DNA from: Streptomyces sp. NRRL WC-3742 | GTDB taxonomy: Bacteria; Actinomycetota; Actinomycetes; Streptomycetales; Streptomycetaceae | Reading direction: 5' to 3' | Length of the DNA stretch: 64,000 nt | Assembly: GCF_000720635.1 (NCBI RefSeq) | Contig: NZ_JOCF01000017.1 | Location: 1-64,000 of the forward strand | Part shown: piece by piece, positions 8,156 to 17,868 of the stretch | Layout: each line of letters opens with the position of its first letter | Numbering within the stretch: position 1 is the stretch's first letter | Program-made: the position numbers and the translations under genes | The notes under the pieces: generated by a model | Told to the model about the DNA's origin: nothing | The model's database searches: none | Seen by the model: only the letters and a program-made list of their open reading frames with translations

Positions 8156-8728
8156 TCAGGAGAAGGTCGCCAGCAGCGCGTCGGTCAGGCCGGGCACCAG
8201 GTCGGGGCCGGTCAGCACCTCGCGGGCGACGTCCTTGGAGCGCAGCCGCAGGGCGATCTCCTTCTTGCCGTCGCGCAGCACGGCGGCGGTGATCCGCACC
8301 TCCTCGCGCTTGGGGTGGTTGGCCACCCAGTCGGCGAGCTGGGCGTCGCTGGCGCCGCGGGGGCGGGACTGCTCGGCGCCCGGCGGGAGCATCAGCCGCT
8401 CGACGACGAGGGCGCAGCCGACCACCGCGTCGGGCCAGGCGATGGTGCCGAGGAACTTGTCGAGTTCCGTGCCGGCCGGGATCTCGTCCTGCTCGACGGG
8501 GGTGAGGCCGGGCTGGTCGCCGTCGGCCAGCCCGAGCTGCTTGGCGACGCGGGGGTCGGCCTTGCGCAGGGCGGCGGTGTCCACCAGGGCGAAGAGGCGG
8601 GCGGGCAGGTCCCAGCCGAGGGTGGCGACGTACTCGTCGATCTCCAGCGCGGCCCGGGTGAGCGGGGTGGCGGCGGGGAGCTTGGAGACGTCGTCGGGGG
8701 AGTTTTTCGGATCAGACGCGTCGGACAT
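8156..8728 (-). CDS. PPA1309-family conserved protein
   Basis: A 190-aa soluble protein matching the actinobacterial family named PPA1309, which has no assigned biochemical function. It has no signal peptide, membrane segment or catalytic motif that I can recognise; it is acidic, with conserved-looking blocks DEYVATLGWDLPARLFALVDT and AWPDAVVGCALVVER. It is divergent from the UPF0182 gene with about 150 bp between. The family name is from memory of the sequence type. Confidence 0.75.
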   Translation of the reverse strand: MSDASDPKNSPDDVSKLPAATPLTRAALEIDEYVATLGWDLPARLFALVDTAALRKADPRVAKQLGLADGDQPGLTPVEQDEIPAGTELDKFLGTIAWPDAVVGCALVVERLMLPPGAEQSRPRGASDAQLADWVANHPKREEVRITAAVLRDGKKEIALRLRSKDVAREVLTGPDLVPGLTDALLATFS

Positions 8729-8882
8729 GCCCCAATCCTCACACGCCGGGCGGGCGGCGGGCGCGGGGGCGGTGGCGGGGGAGGACGTCGTAACCGTCTG
8801 CTAACGGTGGGAACTCGGCCAATGACTGGTTAAGTTGCCCTGAAGACAGACCGACTCCAGACGACACAGCTGAGGTGCCACC

Positions 8883-11800
8883 GTGGTATTCCAGATGCCG
8901 GAACGCTCAGGGCCGGGTTTCCGGCGCAGGGTAGGCCCGCCCTCCCGGCGGGCGCGGGTGGCCCTGCTGACCCTGGGCGTGCTCGCGGTGCTGTTCCTGC
9001 TGTTCGTCATGTTCGCCGGGTTCTGGACGGACTGGCTGTGGTTCAGGTCGGTCCACTACTCCTCGGTGTTCACCACGCAGCTGTGGACGAAGGCCGGACT
9101 GTTCGCGGTGTTCGGCGTGCTGATGGCGGTGATCGTCGGCTTCAACATCTGGCTGGCGCACCGGCTGCGGCCGCCGCTGTCGGCGATGTCGGTGGAGCAG
9201 CAGAGCCTGGACCGCTACCGGGCGGGCCTGGCGCCGTTCAAGCGCTGGGCGCTGATCGGGATCTCGCTGGTGATCGGCCTGGTGGCGGGCGCAGCGGCCT
9301 CGGGCCAGTGGCGGACCTGGCTGATGTGGACGAACGCGACCTCCTTCGGTGAGAAGGACGCCCAGTTCGGCATGGACGTCTCCTTCTACGCCTTCGACCT
9401 GCCGTTCTACGAGTTCGTGCTGGGCTTCGCGTTCAGCGCGGTGATCGTCTCGCTGCTGACCTCGGCCCTGGTGCACTACCTGTACGGGGGGCTGCGCCTG
9501 CAGGGCCCGGGCCGCCGGGCGAGCGCGGGCGCGCAGGGGCACCTGGCGGTGCTGCTGGGCGTGTTCGTGCTGCTGAAGGCGGTGGCGTACTGGCTGGACC
9601 GGTACGCGCTGGCGGTCAAGACCGGCACGTACAAGGGCGTCACGGGCTGGACGGGTCTGCGGTACGTGGACGCGAACGCGTTCCTGCCGGCGAAGACGAT
9701 CCTGTTCTTCGTGGCGATCATCTGCGCGGTGCTGTTCTTCCTGACGCCGGTGCGCCGCACCTGGGCGCCGGCGCTGATCGGCCTGGGGCTGATGGTGCTG
9801 TCGGCGGTGCTGATCGGCGGGCTGTACCCGGCGATCGTGCAGCAGTTCCAGGTCAAGCCGAACGAGCAGGCCAAGGAGACGCCGTACATCCAGAAGAACA
9901 TCGACGCGACGCGGCAGGCGTACGGGATCGCGGACTCGCAGACGACCCCGTACACCCCGCAGGGGGCGACGAACGGTGAGGCGCTGAAGCCGGACGCGCA
10001 GACGATCGCGGACGTGCGGCTGGTGGACCCGAACGTGGTGTCGCCGGTGCTCCAGACGCTGGAGCAGCAGCGCAACTACTACGGGTTCCCGAACACGCTG
10101 GACGTGGACCGCTACGGCTCGGGCTCGGGCAAGCAGGACACCGTGATCGGCCTGCGCGAGCTGGACCTGAACGGGGTGCAGCGCAACTGGATCAACGACC
10201 ACTTCAAGTACACCCACGGCTACGGCGCGGTGGTCGCCAAGGGCAACCAGGTCGACACCACGGGCCAGCCGGTGCTGACCGAGTCGGGCCTGCCGACGTC
10301 GGGGAACCTGGGCCCGTACGAGCAGCGGATCTACTACGGCGAGAAGACGACGACGTACTCGATCGTCGGCGGCTCGAACAAGGAGATCGACTACCCGGAC
10401 GTCAAGAAGGGCGTGAACGTCGAGACGACGTACGAGGGCGGCAGCGGGGTGTCCCTGGACAACCCGCTGACCCGGGCCGCGTACGCGGTGCGCTTCACCG
10501 AGCCGCAGATCCTCTACTCGGGGGCGATCACCGACGGCGCGAAGGTGATCTACGACCGCACGCCCAAGGAGCGGGTGGAGAAGGTCGCGCCGTGGCTGTC
10601 GATCGACGCCGACCCGTACCCGGTGGTGATGGACAAGCGCGTGGTGTGGGTCGTGGACGGCTACACCACCTCGGACGGCTTCCCGTTCTCCTCGAAGACG
10701 ACGCTGGGCGCCGCGACCAAGGACTCGCTGACCAACCAGCGCGGTGAGCCGCTGGCCGTCGCCGGGCAGGTCAACTACATCCGCAACTCGGTCAAGGCCA
10801 CGGTGGACGCGTACACCGGCGAGGTGACGCTCTACCAGTGGGACGAGAAGGACCCGGTCCTGAAGACCTGGATGAAGGCGTTCCCGGGGACGGTGGAGCC
10901 GAAGGCCGAGATCCCGGCCTCGCTGCTGCCGCACCTGCGCTACCCGCAGGACATGTTCAAGGTGCAGCGCGACCTGCTGGGCCAGTACCACGTGACGGAC
11001 TCCAACACGTTCTTCAACGGCACGGACGTCTGGCAGGTCCCGGTGGACCCGACCAGCAACACCAAGCAGGTGCAGCCGCCGTACTACGTGACGGTGCGGA
11101 TGCCGGACGCGGCGAAGGCGAGCTTCTCGCTGACGAGCACGCTGGTGCCCACCGACCGCCCGAACCTGGCGGCCTTCATGGCCGTGAACTCGGATCCGGG
11201 GGACGACTACGGCAAGATCCGCCTCCTGAAGATGACGGGTGAGAGCGGAGCCCCCGGCCCGGGCCTGGTGCAGTCGAAGTTCAACTCCCGCAAGGAGGTC
11301 GCCCAGCAGATCACGCTGCTGCAGAGCGGCGACTCGGTTCTGGAGTACGGCAACCTGCTGACCCTGCCGGTCGGCGGGGGCCTGCTGAACGTGGAGCCGG
11401 TGTACGTGCGCGGGCGCGGCGCCAAGTACCCGACGATGCAGAAGGTGCTGGCCGTGTACGGGGACGACAACGTCGCCTTCGAGAACACGCTGGAGGACGC
11501 GCTCAAGAAGCTGTTCGGCGACGGGACGCCGCCGGTGACGCCGGTCGCCCCGGCCGCCTCCTCGCAGGGCGCGGCCACCACGCCGACGACCCCGGGCACC
11601 CCGACCTCGCCGGCGACGCCCGGGCCCACGGCCCCCGCGACGCCTGCCCCGGGCGGGACGATCTCGCCGGAGCTGGCGAAGGCGCTCTCCGACGCGGAGA
11701 AGGCGTACAACGACAGCCAGACGGCGTTCAAGAACGGCGACTGGGTGGCGTACGGCAACGCGCAGAAGGCGCTCGGGGACGCCCTGAAGGCGGCCGAGGC

Positions 11801-11888
11801 GGCGCGCGGCGGCGGCTCGGCGCAGACTCCCGGCGGCCCGCCGCCCGCGACGCCGACCCCGGGGGGATCGCCCAGTCCTCACGCGTAG
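8883..11888 (+). CDS. UPF0182 large integral membrane protein
   Basis: This 1001-aa protein is a UPF0182 member. The first ~330 residues hold about seven transmembrane helices, starting [22 protein letters not shown] with the typical FWTDWLWF after it. A large outside domain follows, and a Pro/Thr-rich segment (about 880-920) with a short coiled C-terminal part and a second Pro-rich tail. Function is unknown for the family. The GTG start has GAGG 8 nt upstream; an ATG four codons later is an alternative. It is monocistronic, followed by the tRNA. Confidence 0.92.
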   Translation: MVFQMPERSGPGFRRRVGPPSRRARVALLTLGVLAVLFLLFVMFAGFWTDWLWFRSVHYSSVFTTQLWTKAGLFAVFGVLMAVIVGFNIWLAHRLRPPLSAMSVEQQSLDRYRAGLAPFKRWALIGISLVIGLVAGAAASGQWRTWLMWTNATSFGEKDAQFGMDVSFYAFDLPFYEFVLGFAFSAVIVSLLTSALVHYLYGGLRLQGPGRRASAGAQGHLAVLLGVFVLLKAVAYWLDRYALAVKTGTYKGVTGWTGLRYVDANAFLPAKTILFFVAIICAVLFFLTPVRRTWAPALIGLGLMVLSAVLIGGLYPAIVQQFQVKPNEQAKETPYIQKNIDATRQAYGIADSQTTPYTPQGATNGEALKPDAQTIADVRLVDPNVVSPVLQTLEQQRNYYGFPNTLDVDRYGSGSGKQDTVIGLRELDLNGVQRNWINDHFKYTHGYGAVVAKGNQVDTTGQPVLTESGLPTSGNLGPYEQRIYYGEKTTTYSIVGGSNKEIDYPDVKKGVNVETTYEGGSGVSLDNPLTRAAYAVRFTEPQILYSGAITDGAKVIYDRTPKERVEKVAPWLSIDADPYPVVMDKRVVWVVDGYTTSDGFPFSSKTTLGAATKDSLTNQRGEPLAVAGQVNYIRNSVKATVDAYTGEVTLYQWDEKDPVLKTWMKAFPGTVEPKAEIPASLLPHLRYPQDMFKVQRDLLGQYHVTDSNTFFNGTDVWQVPVDPTSNTKQVQPPYYVTVRMPDAAKASFSLTSTLVPTDRPNLAAFMAVNSDPGDDYGKIRLLKMTGESGAPGPGLVQSKFNSRKEVAQQITLLQSGDSVLEYGNLLTLPVGGGLLNVEPVYVRGRGAKYPTMQKVLAVYGDDNVAFENTLEDALKKLFGDGTPPVTPVAPAASSQGAATTPTTPGTPTSPATPGPTAPATPAPGGTISPELAKALSDAEKAYNDSQTAFKNGDWVAYGNAQKALGDALKAAEAARGGGSAQTPGGPPPATPTPGGSPSPHA

Positions 11889-11953
11889 TGCCGCTGAGCT
11901 GCGGCGACCGTTTTCCGGTTCGCCTCCGACCCGTGCTATGGTTCAGTTACCGA

Positions 11954-12027
11954 CGCGGGGTGGAGCAGCTCGGTAGCTCGCTGGGCTCATAACCCAGAGG
12001 TCGCAGGTTCAAATCCTGTCCCCGCTA
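11954..12027 (+). tRNA. Initiator-type tRNA-Met (CAT)
   Basis: The 74-nt cloverleaf has all arms: acceptor CGCGGGG/CCCCGCT, anticodon loop CTCATAA and T-loop TTCAAAT. Initiator hallmarks are visible: no Watson-Crick pair at position 1:72 (C opposite T), an A11:T24 pair in the D-stem, and three consecutive G:C pairs at the anticodon stem (GGG/CCC). CCA is not encoded; the sequence continues CTCAG. A strong terminator follows. Confidence 0.96.
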
Positions 12028-12038
12028 CTCAGTAGCGG

Positions 12039-12070
12039 GAAGGCCCGGAGGATTCGTCCTCCGGGCCTTC
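12039..12070 (+). terminator. tRNA terminator
   Basis: A perfect 14-bp stem (12039-12052 with 12057-12070) closes a TTCG tetraloop, an unusually stable hairpin, 11 nt after the tRNA end. Confidence 0.9.
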
Positions 12071-12380
12071 CGTGTTTCCCGAAGGGAGGGAACCGCTCCG
12101 GTAGCATCAACCGTCGCCAGAGCTGTCGACTGCGGGGTTTGTGGGATCCGGGTGTCGGGAAATCGACAAAGCGCCGAAGCAATCTCGTCGGCTTCGGGTC
12201 CGCCCCGCCCGAATTCGGCCGGGGCAGGTGTACGCGGGTTGCGGGTGGTGCGACGATGGGACACATGGGGGATGCGGCGCGGCTGCTGACAGGCCGTCCG
12301 GTCCGGCGTCTCCCCTGGGAGTCCCCCCGGCGAGGAGCCGGGGCGCGGTGCCGCGTCACTCTGGGGGAGCGGGAGTCGGC
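12071..12380. other. Leader region of the Sel1-repeat gene
   Basis: This 310-bp stretch holds no gene I can support. It must contain the promoter of the Sel1-repeat gene, but no convincing -35/-10 pair stands out. Several small hairpins occur, such as GAAGC/GCTTC around 12177-12205. The last 20 bp provide the GGGAG ribosome site. Confidence 0.4.
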
Positions 12381-14348
12381 ATGAGGCTGATCGGCAAGAA
12401 CGGCCCGGGCGCCAAGCCGGCGCCCGTCGAGGCGGACACCGACGCCTGGGCGGAGAGCGCCGAGAGCCTGGACGCCCGCCCCGGAGCCCTGCCCGCCCAG
12501 CGCACCAGCGGCCTGTCCGAGCGGCCCCAGGCCGCCGGGTCGGGGCCCGACAGCCTCGTCCACGTGCCCTCGCGGCAGTTCTCCGCCGAGGTCGGCCCGT
12601 ACGGCCCGCAGGGCGGGGACGGCGCCGTGCTGGAGGCCGCCGCCCTGGACCCGACGAGCTTCGAGACGGCGCTCGCCGCCCGGGAGTCCGCCGCGCTGGA
12701 GGCCCGGCACCGGCAGGCCGCCGACGACGGGGACGCGGACGCCGCCAGCCGCCTGGGCACCCTGCTGCTGCGCCGCGGGGACCTGGAGGACGCCGAACCG
12801 TACCTGCGCGCCGCCTCGGCCGCCGGGGTGCGCGCCGCGGCCAACAACCTCGGAGTGCTGCTGCACCAGCAGGGCCACCGCGCCGAGGCCGGCCAGTGGT
12901 GGCGCCAGGCGGCGGTGGCGGGCAGCGCCCCGGCCGCGCACGCGCTCGGGCTGCAGCTGCGCGACCAGGGCGAGGAGGAGGCCGCCGAGTACTGGCTGCA
13001 CTTCGCCGCCGACCACGGCCACCCGCTGGGCGCCTACGCGCTGGGCGACCTGATGGAGCACCGGCGCGACGTGCGCGCCGAGCGCTGGTTCAAGGTGTCC
13101 GCCGACGCCGGGCACCGCGAGGCCGCCTACCGGCTGGCCCGGATGCGCGAGGCCGCGGGGGACAAGGACACCGCCGAGACCTGGTACCGCACGGCCGCCG
13201 CCCGCAGCCACGCCCGGGCCGCGCTGCGCCTGGGCGTGCTGCTGGAGGAGCGCGCCGGCGGCGAGCAGGCGCTGCTGGACGAGGCCGCCCGCTGGTACCG
13301 GCAGTCCGCGCAGAACGGGGAGGCGCGCGCCGCCTGCGCCCTCGGCTTCCTGCTGCGCGACTGCGGGGACCTCACCGCCGCCGCCGAGTGGTGGCAGGAG
13401 GCCGCCGAGGCGGGCGACGGCAACGCCGCCAACGCCCTGGGCGCCCTGCACGCCGGCCGGGGCTCGGCCAAGGAGGCCGAGCGCTGGTACCGCACCGCGC
13501 TGGAGGCCGGCGACCACAACGGCGCCTTCAACCTGGGCCTGCTGTGCGCCGGTACGGGCCGTGAGCAGCAGGCCGAGCAGTGGTACCGCCGGGCCGCGTA
13601 CGCCGGGCACCGGGAGGCGTGCAACGCGCTGGCCGTGGTGCTGCTCCAGCGCGGCGACGAGTCCGGCGCCGAGCCGTGGTTCTCCAAGGCCGCCGAGGCC
13701 GGCAGCGTGGACGGCGCCTTCAACCTGGGCGTGCTGCACGCCGGGCGCGGCGAGCAGCGCCAGGCCCAGGAGTGGTACGCGCGGGCCGCCGCCGAGGGGC
13801 ACGGGGAGGCGGCGCTGCAACTGGCCGTCGCCCAGGAGCAGCGCGGCAACCTGGCGGGCGCCCTGGAGCGCTACCGGCAGGCGGCGGCGGGCGGTTCGGC
13901 GGAGGGCTGCTTCCGGCTGGCCTCGCTGCTGGACCGGCGCGGGGACGCGGACGCCGAGGCGGAGCACTGGTACGCGGTGGCGGCCGACGCCGGGCACCGG
14001 CGGGCGCAGGTGCGCATGGGCGTGCGGGCGGCCGAGCGGGGGGCGCTGGAGATCGCCGAGAGCTGGTACCGGCGGGCGGCGGAGGCGGGCAGCCGCAGCG
14101 CGGCGTTCAACCTGGGGCTGCTGCTGGCCCGGCAGGACAGCGAGGCGGAGGCGATGCTCTGGTACACCCGGGCCGCCGACGCCGGGCACGGGCGGGCGGC
14201 GCTGCGCCTGGCGCTGCTGGCGCTGCGCCGGGGGGAGCCGGTGCAGGCGGAGAACTGGTGCCGGCGGGCGGCGGACTACGGGCCGGCCGAGGTGGCGGAG
14301 CGGGCCGGGCGGCTGCTGGGTGCGCTCAATGCGGAGCTGAGCGCGTAA
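12381..14348 (+). CDS. Sel1/TPR-repeat protein
   Basis: This 655-aa protein consists almost wholly of Sel1-like (36-residue) helical repeats from about residue 110 to the end, roughly fifteen units with the pattern A-x-G-(x)-A-A-x-x-L-G-x-L-L...AE-x-W-Y-R-x-A-A-x-A-G. The N-terminal ~100 residues are disordered-looking. Such solenoids bind partner proteins; the partner here is unknown. No signal peptide is present. ATG was chosen because GGGAG lies 5 nt upstream. Repeat units differ enough at DNA level to be stable. It ends 8 nt from the convergent fur-type gene. Confidence 0.88.
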   Translation: MRLIGKNGPGAKPAPVEADTDAWAESAESLDARPGALPAQRTSGLSERPQAAGSGPDSLVHVPSRQFSAEVGPYGPQGGDGAVLEAAALDPTSFETALAARESAALEARHRQAADDGDADAASRLGTLLLRRGDLEDAEPYLRAASAAGVRAAANNLGVLLHQQGHRAEAGQWWRQAAVAGSAPAAHALGLQLRDQGEEEAAEYWLHFAADHGHPLGAYALGDLMEHRRDVRAERWFKVSADAGHREAAYRLARMREAAGDKDTAETWYRTAAARSHARAALRLGVLLEERAGGEQALLDEAARWYRQSAQNGEARAACALGFLLRDCGDLTAAAEWWQEAAEAGDGNAANALGALHAGRGSAKEAERWYRTALEAGDHNGAFNLGLLCAGTGREQQAEQWYRRAAYAGHREACNALAVVLLQRGDESGAEPWFSKAAEAGSVDGAFNLGVLHAGRGEQRQAQEWYARAAAEGHGEAALQLAVAQEQRGNLAGALERYRQAAAGGSAEGCFRLASLLDRRGDADAEAEHWYAVAADAGHRRAQVRMGVRAAERGALEIAESWYRRAAEAGSRSAAFNLGLLLARQDSEAEAMLWYTRAADAGHGRAALRLALLALRRGEPVQAENWCRRAADYGPAEVAERAGRLLGALNAELSA

Positions 14349-14355
14349 GGAGCGC

Positions 14356-14781
14356 TCAAGCCCCTTGTCGGGGGCGGCAGTTCGGGCACAGCCCCCGGTA
14401 GGTGATCTCGGCCGCGGCGAGGGTGAAGCCGTGGCGTTCGGTGGCGGGCAGGGCGGCGAGCGCGTCGCCGCGGGGGTGCACGTCGCGCACGGTGCCGCAG
14501 CCGGAGCAGACCAGGTGCTGGTGGGCGCGGTGGGCGTTGGGGTCGTAGCGCTTGGCGCGGCCGACGGCGTCGAGTTCCAGCACCTCGCCGAGGGCGACGA
14601 GTTCGCCGAGGGTGTTGTAGACGGTGGCGCGGCTGATCTCGGGCAGGCGGGCCGTGGCGCGGGTGTGCACCTCGTCGGCGGTGAGGTGGACGTGGTCGCC
14701 TTCGAGGACCTCGGCGACGACCCGGCGCTGTGAGGTCAGCCGCCAGCCGCGGGCGCGAAGTCGTTCCAGCAGGTCGCTCAT
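14356..14781 (-). CDS. catR: Fur-family repressor, CatR-like
   Basis: A 141-aa Fur-family regulator with a winged helix (about 1-80; [25 protein letters not shown]) and a metal-binding dimerization half. The structural zinc cysteines are present as CSGCG and CPNC, with the H-x-H-region AHRAHQH. Divergence from a monofunctional catalase and an operator in that promoter fit CatR/PerR-type peroxide sensing, in which the reduced metal form represses the catalase and oxidation releases it. The in-frame ATG 18 nt upstream is less likely, as MSDLLERL is the usual beginning. The exact name rests on context and could be another PerR-like Fur. Confidence 0.85.
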   Translation of the reverse strand: MSDLLERLRARGWRLTSQRRVVAEVLEGDHVHLTADEVHTRATARLPEISRATVYNTLGELVALGEVLELDAVGRAKRYDPNAHRAHQHLVCSGCGTVRDVHPRGDALAALPATERHGFTLAAAEITYRGLCPNCRPRQGA

Positions 14782-14820
14782 GAGTCCAGAGTAGGTCATG
14801 ATCCGGAATTGGTTCCAGTG

Positions 14821-14849
14821 TTGACTTGGACAAAGTCCAAAGTTAGGTT
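14821..14849 (+). promoter_or_regulatory. Catalase promoter with embedded operator
   Basis: TTGACT (14821-14826), 17 bp, and TAGGTT (14844-14849) form a good promoter for the catalase gene. Between the two boxes lies the perfect palindrome TTGGAC-AAA-GTCCAA (14826-14840), placed so that a bound Fur-type dimer would block RNA polymerase. The site also faces the regulator gene and may control it. Confidence 0.75.
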
Positions 14850-14886
14850 CGATGTCGTCACGACCGGAAACCGCGGAGGCACCCCC

Positions 14887-16362
14887 ATGACCACCCAGGA
14901 CGAGCTGCGCCCGACCCTCACCACGGAGGCGGGTGCCCCCGTCGCCGACAACCAGAACACCGAGACCGCGGGCCCCGGCGGCCCCGCCCTCATCCAGGAC
15001 CAGCTGCTCTTCGAGAAGCTCGCGCACTTCAACCGCGAGCGCATCCCGGAGCGCGTCGTCCACGCCCGGGGCGCCGGGGCGTACGGCACGTTCACCGTGA
15101 CCGCCGACGTGTCGGCCTGGACCCGGGCCGCGTTCCTCTCGCAGGTCGGCAAGCAGACCGAGGTGTTCCTGCGCTTCTCCACCGTGGCCGGCAACCTCGG
15201 CTCGGCCGACGCCGTGCGCGACCCGCGCGGCTTCGCGCTGAAGTTCTACACCGAGGAGGGCAACTACGACCTCGTCGGCAACAACACCCCGGTGTTCTTC
15301 ATCAAGGACGCCACCAAGTTCCCCGACTTCATCCACACCCAGAAGCGGGACCCGTACACCGGCTCCCAGGAGGCGGACAACGTCTGGGACTTCTGGGGCC
15401 TGTCGCCCGAGGCCACCCACCAGGTGACCTGGCTCTTCGGCGACCGCGGCATCCCCGCCTCGTACCGGCACATGAACGGCTACGGCTCGCACACCTTCCA
15501 GTGGCAGAACGAGGCCGGCGAGCACTTCTGGGTCAAGTACCACTTCAAGACCGACCAGGGCATCCGCAACCTCACCCAGGCCGAGGCCAACCACCTCGCG
15601 GGCGAGGACCCGGACAGCCACCAGCGGGACCTGCGCGAGTCGATCGAGCGCGGCGAGTACCCGAGCTGGACGGTCCAGGTGCAGGTCATGCCCGCCGCCG
15701 ACGCTGCCGCCTACCGCTTCAACCCCTTCGACCTGACCAAGGTCTGGCCGCACGCCGACTACCCGCCGATCGAGATCGGCCGCCTCGAGCTCAACCGCAA
15801 CCCCGACAACGTCTTCGCCGAGGTCGAGCAGTCGGCCTTCTCCCCGGCGCACTTCGTGCCCGGCATCGGCCCCTCCCCGGACAAGATGCTCCAGGGCCGG
15901 CTCTTCGCCTACGCCGACGCCCACCGCTACCGGGTCGGCGTCAACGCCGACCACCTGCCCGTCAACCGCCCCCACGCCACCGAGGCCCGCACCAACGGCC
16001 GCGACGGGTACCTGTACGACGGGCGGCACGGGCGGAGCAAGAACTACGAGCCCAACAGCTTCGGCGGCCCCGTGCAGACCGGCCGCCCGCTCTGGGCCGC
16101 GACCGCGGTGGACGGGTACACGGGCACCCACGAGGCGCCCTCGCACACCGAGGACGACGACTTCGGGCAGGCCGGCGCGCTGTACCGGCTCTACTCCGAG
16201 GACGAGAAGCAGCGGCTGGTCGCCAACCTGGCCGGCTTCATCGCCAAGGTCTCCGCCGACCGCGAGGACATCGTGGAGCGGGCCGTCGACAACTTCCGCA
16301 AGGCCGACGCCGACTACGGGCAGCGGCTGGAGGCGGCCGTCCGCGAGCTGCGCAAGCGGTAG
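14887..16362 (+). CDS. katA: Monofunctional heme catalase
   Basis: A 491-aa small-subunit clade catalase that dismutates hydrogen peroxide to water and oxygen. Active-site H59 (RVVHARG), the Asn of VGNNTPVFF (about 132) and the heme-ligand Tyr342 in [10 protein letters not shown] are all present, and NADPH-type clade residues follow. Length is normal. GGAGG lies 6 nt before the ATG. The divergent Fur-type gene and the operator in the promoter indicate peroxide induction. The Streptomyces name would be catA; katA is the general name. Confidence 0.96.
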   Translation: MTTQDELRPTLTTEAGAPVADNQNTETAGPGGPALIQDQLLFEKLAHFNRERIPERVVHARGAGAYGTFTVTADVSAWTRAAFLSQVGKQTEVFLRFSTVAGNLGSADAVRDPRGFALKFYTEEGNYDLVGNNTPVFFIKDATKFPDFIHTQKRDPYTGSQEADNVWDFWGLSPEATHQVTWLFGDRGIPASYRHMNGYGSHTFQWQNEAGEHFWVKYHFKTDQGIRNLTQAEANHLAGEDPDSHQRDLRESIERGEYPSWTVQVQVMPAADAAAYRFNPFDLTKVWPHADYPPIEIGRLELNRNPDNVFAEVEQSAFSPAHFVPGIGPSPDKMLQGRLFAYADAHRYRVGVNADHLPVNRPHATEARTNGRDGYLYDGRHGRSKNYEPNSFGGPVQTGRPLWAATAVDGYTGTHEAPSHTEDDDFGQAGALYRLYSEDEKQRLVANLAGFIAKVSADREDIVERAVDNFRKADADYGQRLEAAVRELRKR

Positions 16363-16383
16363 GCCGGACGGGCACAGACCGCG

Positions 16384-16417
16384 GGCCCCTTCACCAGCTC
16401 CCACTGGTGAAGGGGCC
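16384..16417. terminator. Catalase terminator
   Basis: A perfect 14-bp stem (16384-16397 with 16404-16417) and a 6-nt loop lie 21 nt after the catalase stop, between convergent genes. About 130 bp then separate it from the hisN stop; nothing else is recognised there. Confidence 0.85.
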
Positions 16418-16549
16418 TGCGCTGCTACTCGCCCGCTCGCCTCCGGGGCGCTCTTGACCCGGTGTCGGTGGCCGGCGCTCCGGCGCTCGTGCCTCGCTTG
16501 TCGCTTCTCCCTTTCGACACCGGCGCGCCCCTTCGGCTCGGGGCGGGGC

Positions 16550-17347
16550 TCAGACCGACAGGCGGCGCAGCGTCTCCTCGTGCAGCAGCCCGTTGGAGGC
16601 CACCGCGTCCGCGCCGCCGGGGCCCGGGACGCCGTCCAGGCCCGTGAAGCGGCCGCCGGCCTCCTCGACGATGACGCTGTTGGCCGCCATGTCCCACAGG
16701 GACAGCTCGGGCTCGGCGGCGATGTCGACGGCGCCCTCGGCGACCATCATGTAGGACCAGAAGTCGCCGTAGGCGCGGGTGCGCCAGCAGGCGCGGGTGA
16801 GGTCCAGGAACGGGTCGAGGCGGCCGCGGTCCTCCCAGCCGCCGAGGGAGGAGTACGAGAAGGAGGCGTCCTCGATCCGGGAGACCCCGGAGACGTGGAT
16901 GCGGGACGCCTTGGCGAGGCTGCGGCCGGCGAAGGCGCCCAGGCCCTTGGCGGCCCACCAGCGGCGCTGGAGCGCGGGCGCGGAGACGATGCCGACCACC
17001 GGGCGCTCGACGCCGTCGGGGCCGTCCTCGAGCAGGGCGATCAGGGTGGCCCAGACCGGGACGCCACGGATGTAGTTCTTGGTGCCGTCGATCGGGTCGA
17101 TCACCCAGCGGCGCGGGCCGGAGCCCTGCAGGCCGAACTCCTCGCCGAGGACGGCGTCGCGGGGGCGGGCGCGCTGGAGGATGCTGCGCACCAGTTCCTC
17201 GGCGGCCTTGTCGGCGTCGCTGACGGGGGTGAGGTCGGGCTTGGTCTCGACCTTCAGGTCGAGGGCACGGAAGCGCTCCAGGGTGACCGAGTCGGCCGAG
17301 TCGGCGAGGACGTGGGCGAGTCGGAGATCGTCGTGGTAGTCGGCCAT
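16550..17347 (-). CDS. hisN: Histidinol-phosphatase, inositol monophosphatase type
   Basis: A 265-aa member of the inositol monophosphatase superfamily. The metal-binding residues are present: E69/E70 in GEEFG, DPIDGT at 84-89, and W218-D219. In Streptomyces the orthologue in this neighbourhood is HisN, the histidinol-phosphate phosphatase of histidine synthesis; that assignment rests on remembered gene order, and a general inositol-phosphate phosphatase cannot be excluded from sequence alone. It is cytoplasmic. The gene lies downstream of the SMR exporter gene on the same strand. Confidence 0.85.
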   Translation of the reverse strand: MADYHDDLRLAHVLADSADSVTLERFRALDLKVETKPDLTPVSDADKAAEELVRSILQRARPRDAVLGEEFGLQGSGPRRWVIDPIDGTKNYIRGVPVWATLIALLEDGPDGVERPVVGIVSAPALQRRWWAAKGLGAFAGRSLAKASRIHVSGVSRIEDASFSYSSLGGWEDRGRLDPFLDLTRACWRTRAYGDFWSYMMVAEGAVDIAAEPELSLWDMAANSVIVEEAGGRFTGLDGVPGPGGADAVASNGLLHEETLRRLSV

Positions 17348-17435
17348 GTCCGAAACCCTAGCCGAGGCTTCCCCGCGGGCGGGTGAGCGAGTCCGGCCAT
17401 TCCCGGGTCCCTCCGTTCCGAGGCCCCGCCGGGTC

Positions 17436-17759
17436 TCAGTGGGCGGAGCCGCTGAGCTGGAGGCCGATGACGCCGGCGATGACCAGGGAGACGGAGACGA
17501 GTTTGAGCACCGAGGTGGTCTCGTCGAGGAAGGCCATGCCGTAGATCGCGGTGCCGGCCGCGCCGATGCCCGTCCAGACGGCGTAGGCGGGGCCGACCGG
17601 CAGGCTCTTGAGGGAGAGGGTCAGCAGGCCGAAGCTGCTGAGGGCGAACACGCAGAAGCTGATGGTGGGCCAGAGCTTGGTGAAGCCCTCGCTGAGCTTG
17701 AGGTTGATCGCGAAGCCGGTCTCCAGCAGGCCGGCGAGGATCACCAGGGCCCATGCCAT
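17436..17759 (-). CDS. SMR family exporter, SugE/Gdx-like
   Basis: A 107-aa four-helix small multidrug resistance protein. The essential glutamate is E13 in the first helix (AGLLETGF), and the block [20 protein letters not shown] matches the SugE/Gdx subgroup, whose characterised members export guanidinium by proton antiport. The protein would act as a dimer in the cytoplasmic membrane. GGAGG precedes the ATG. I looked for a guanidine riboswitch upstream and did not see one. Export of quaternary ammonium drugs is the alternative. Confidence 0.88.
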   Translation of the reverse strand: MAWALVILAGLLETGFAINLKLSEGFTKLWPTISFCVFALSSFGLLTLSLKSLPVGPAYAVWTGIGAAGTAIYGMAFLDETTSVLKLVSVSLVIAGVIGLQLSGSAH

Positions 17760-17868
17760 CCGTGCCCTCCCAGTCGTTCGACGGATCGGGCAGCGCGCCG
17801 GCCCGACTTTCCTATGATCGCCAGGCCGGCGCGGTCCGACACCTCGAACGGAGGAGGAGTGCGAGGGA

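Noticed and set aside
8907..11882. A 991-codon antisense frame across the UPF0182 gene
   Set aside because: Composition is Arg/Gln/His/Val-rich with no domain, mirroring the codon bias of the real gene on the plus strand.
14782..16404. Long minus-strand extension upstream of the Fur-type gene
   Set aside because: It is antisense to the catalase gene, whose motifs are complete; MSDLLERL is the natural start of the Fur-type protein.
16459..16523. CCGGTGTCG ... CGACACCGG inverted arms between catalase and hisN
   Set aside because: Arms are 9 bp but 47 nt apart in very GC-rich DNA, with no gene start nearby; chance is a sufficient explanation.
17760..17868. A guanidine riboswitch before the Gdx-like SMR gene
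   Set aside because: I looked for the conserved ykkC-type and ACGR-loop features in the 109-bp leader and saw none.
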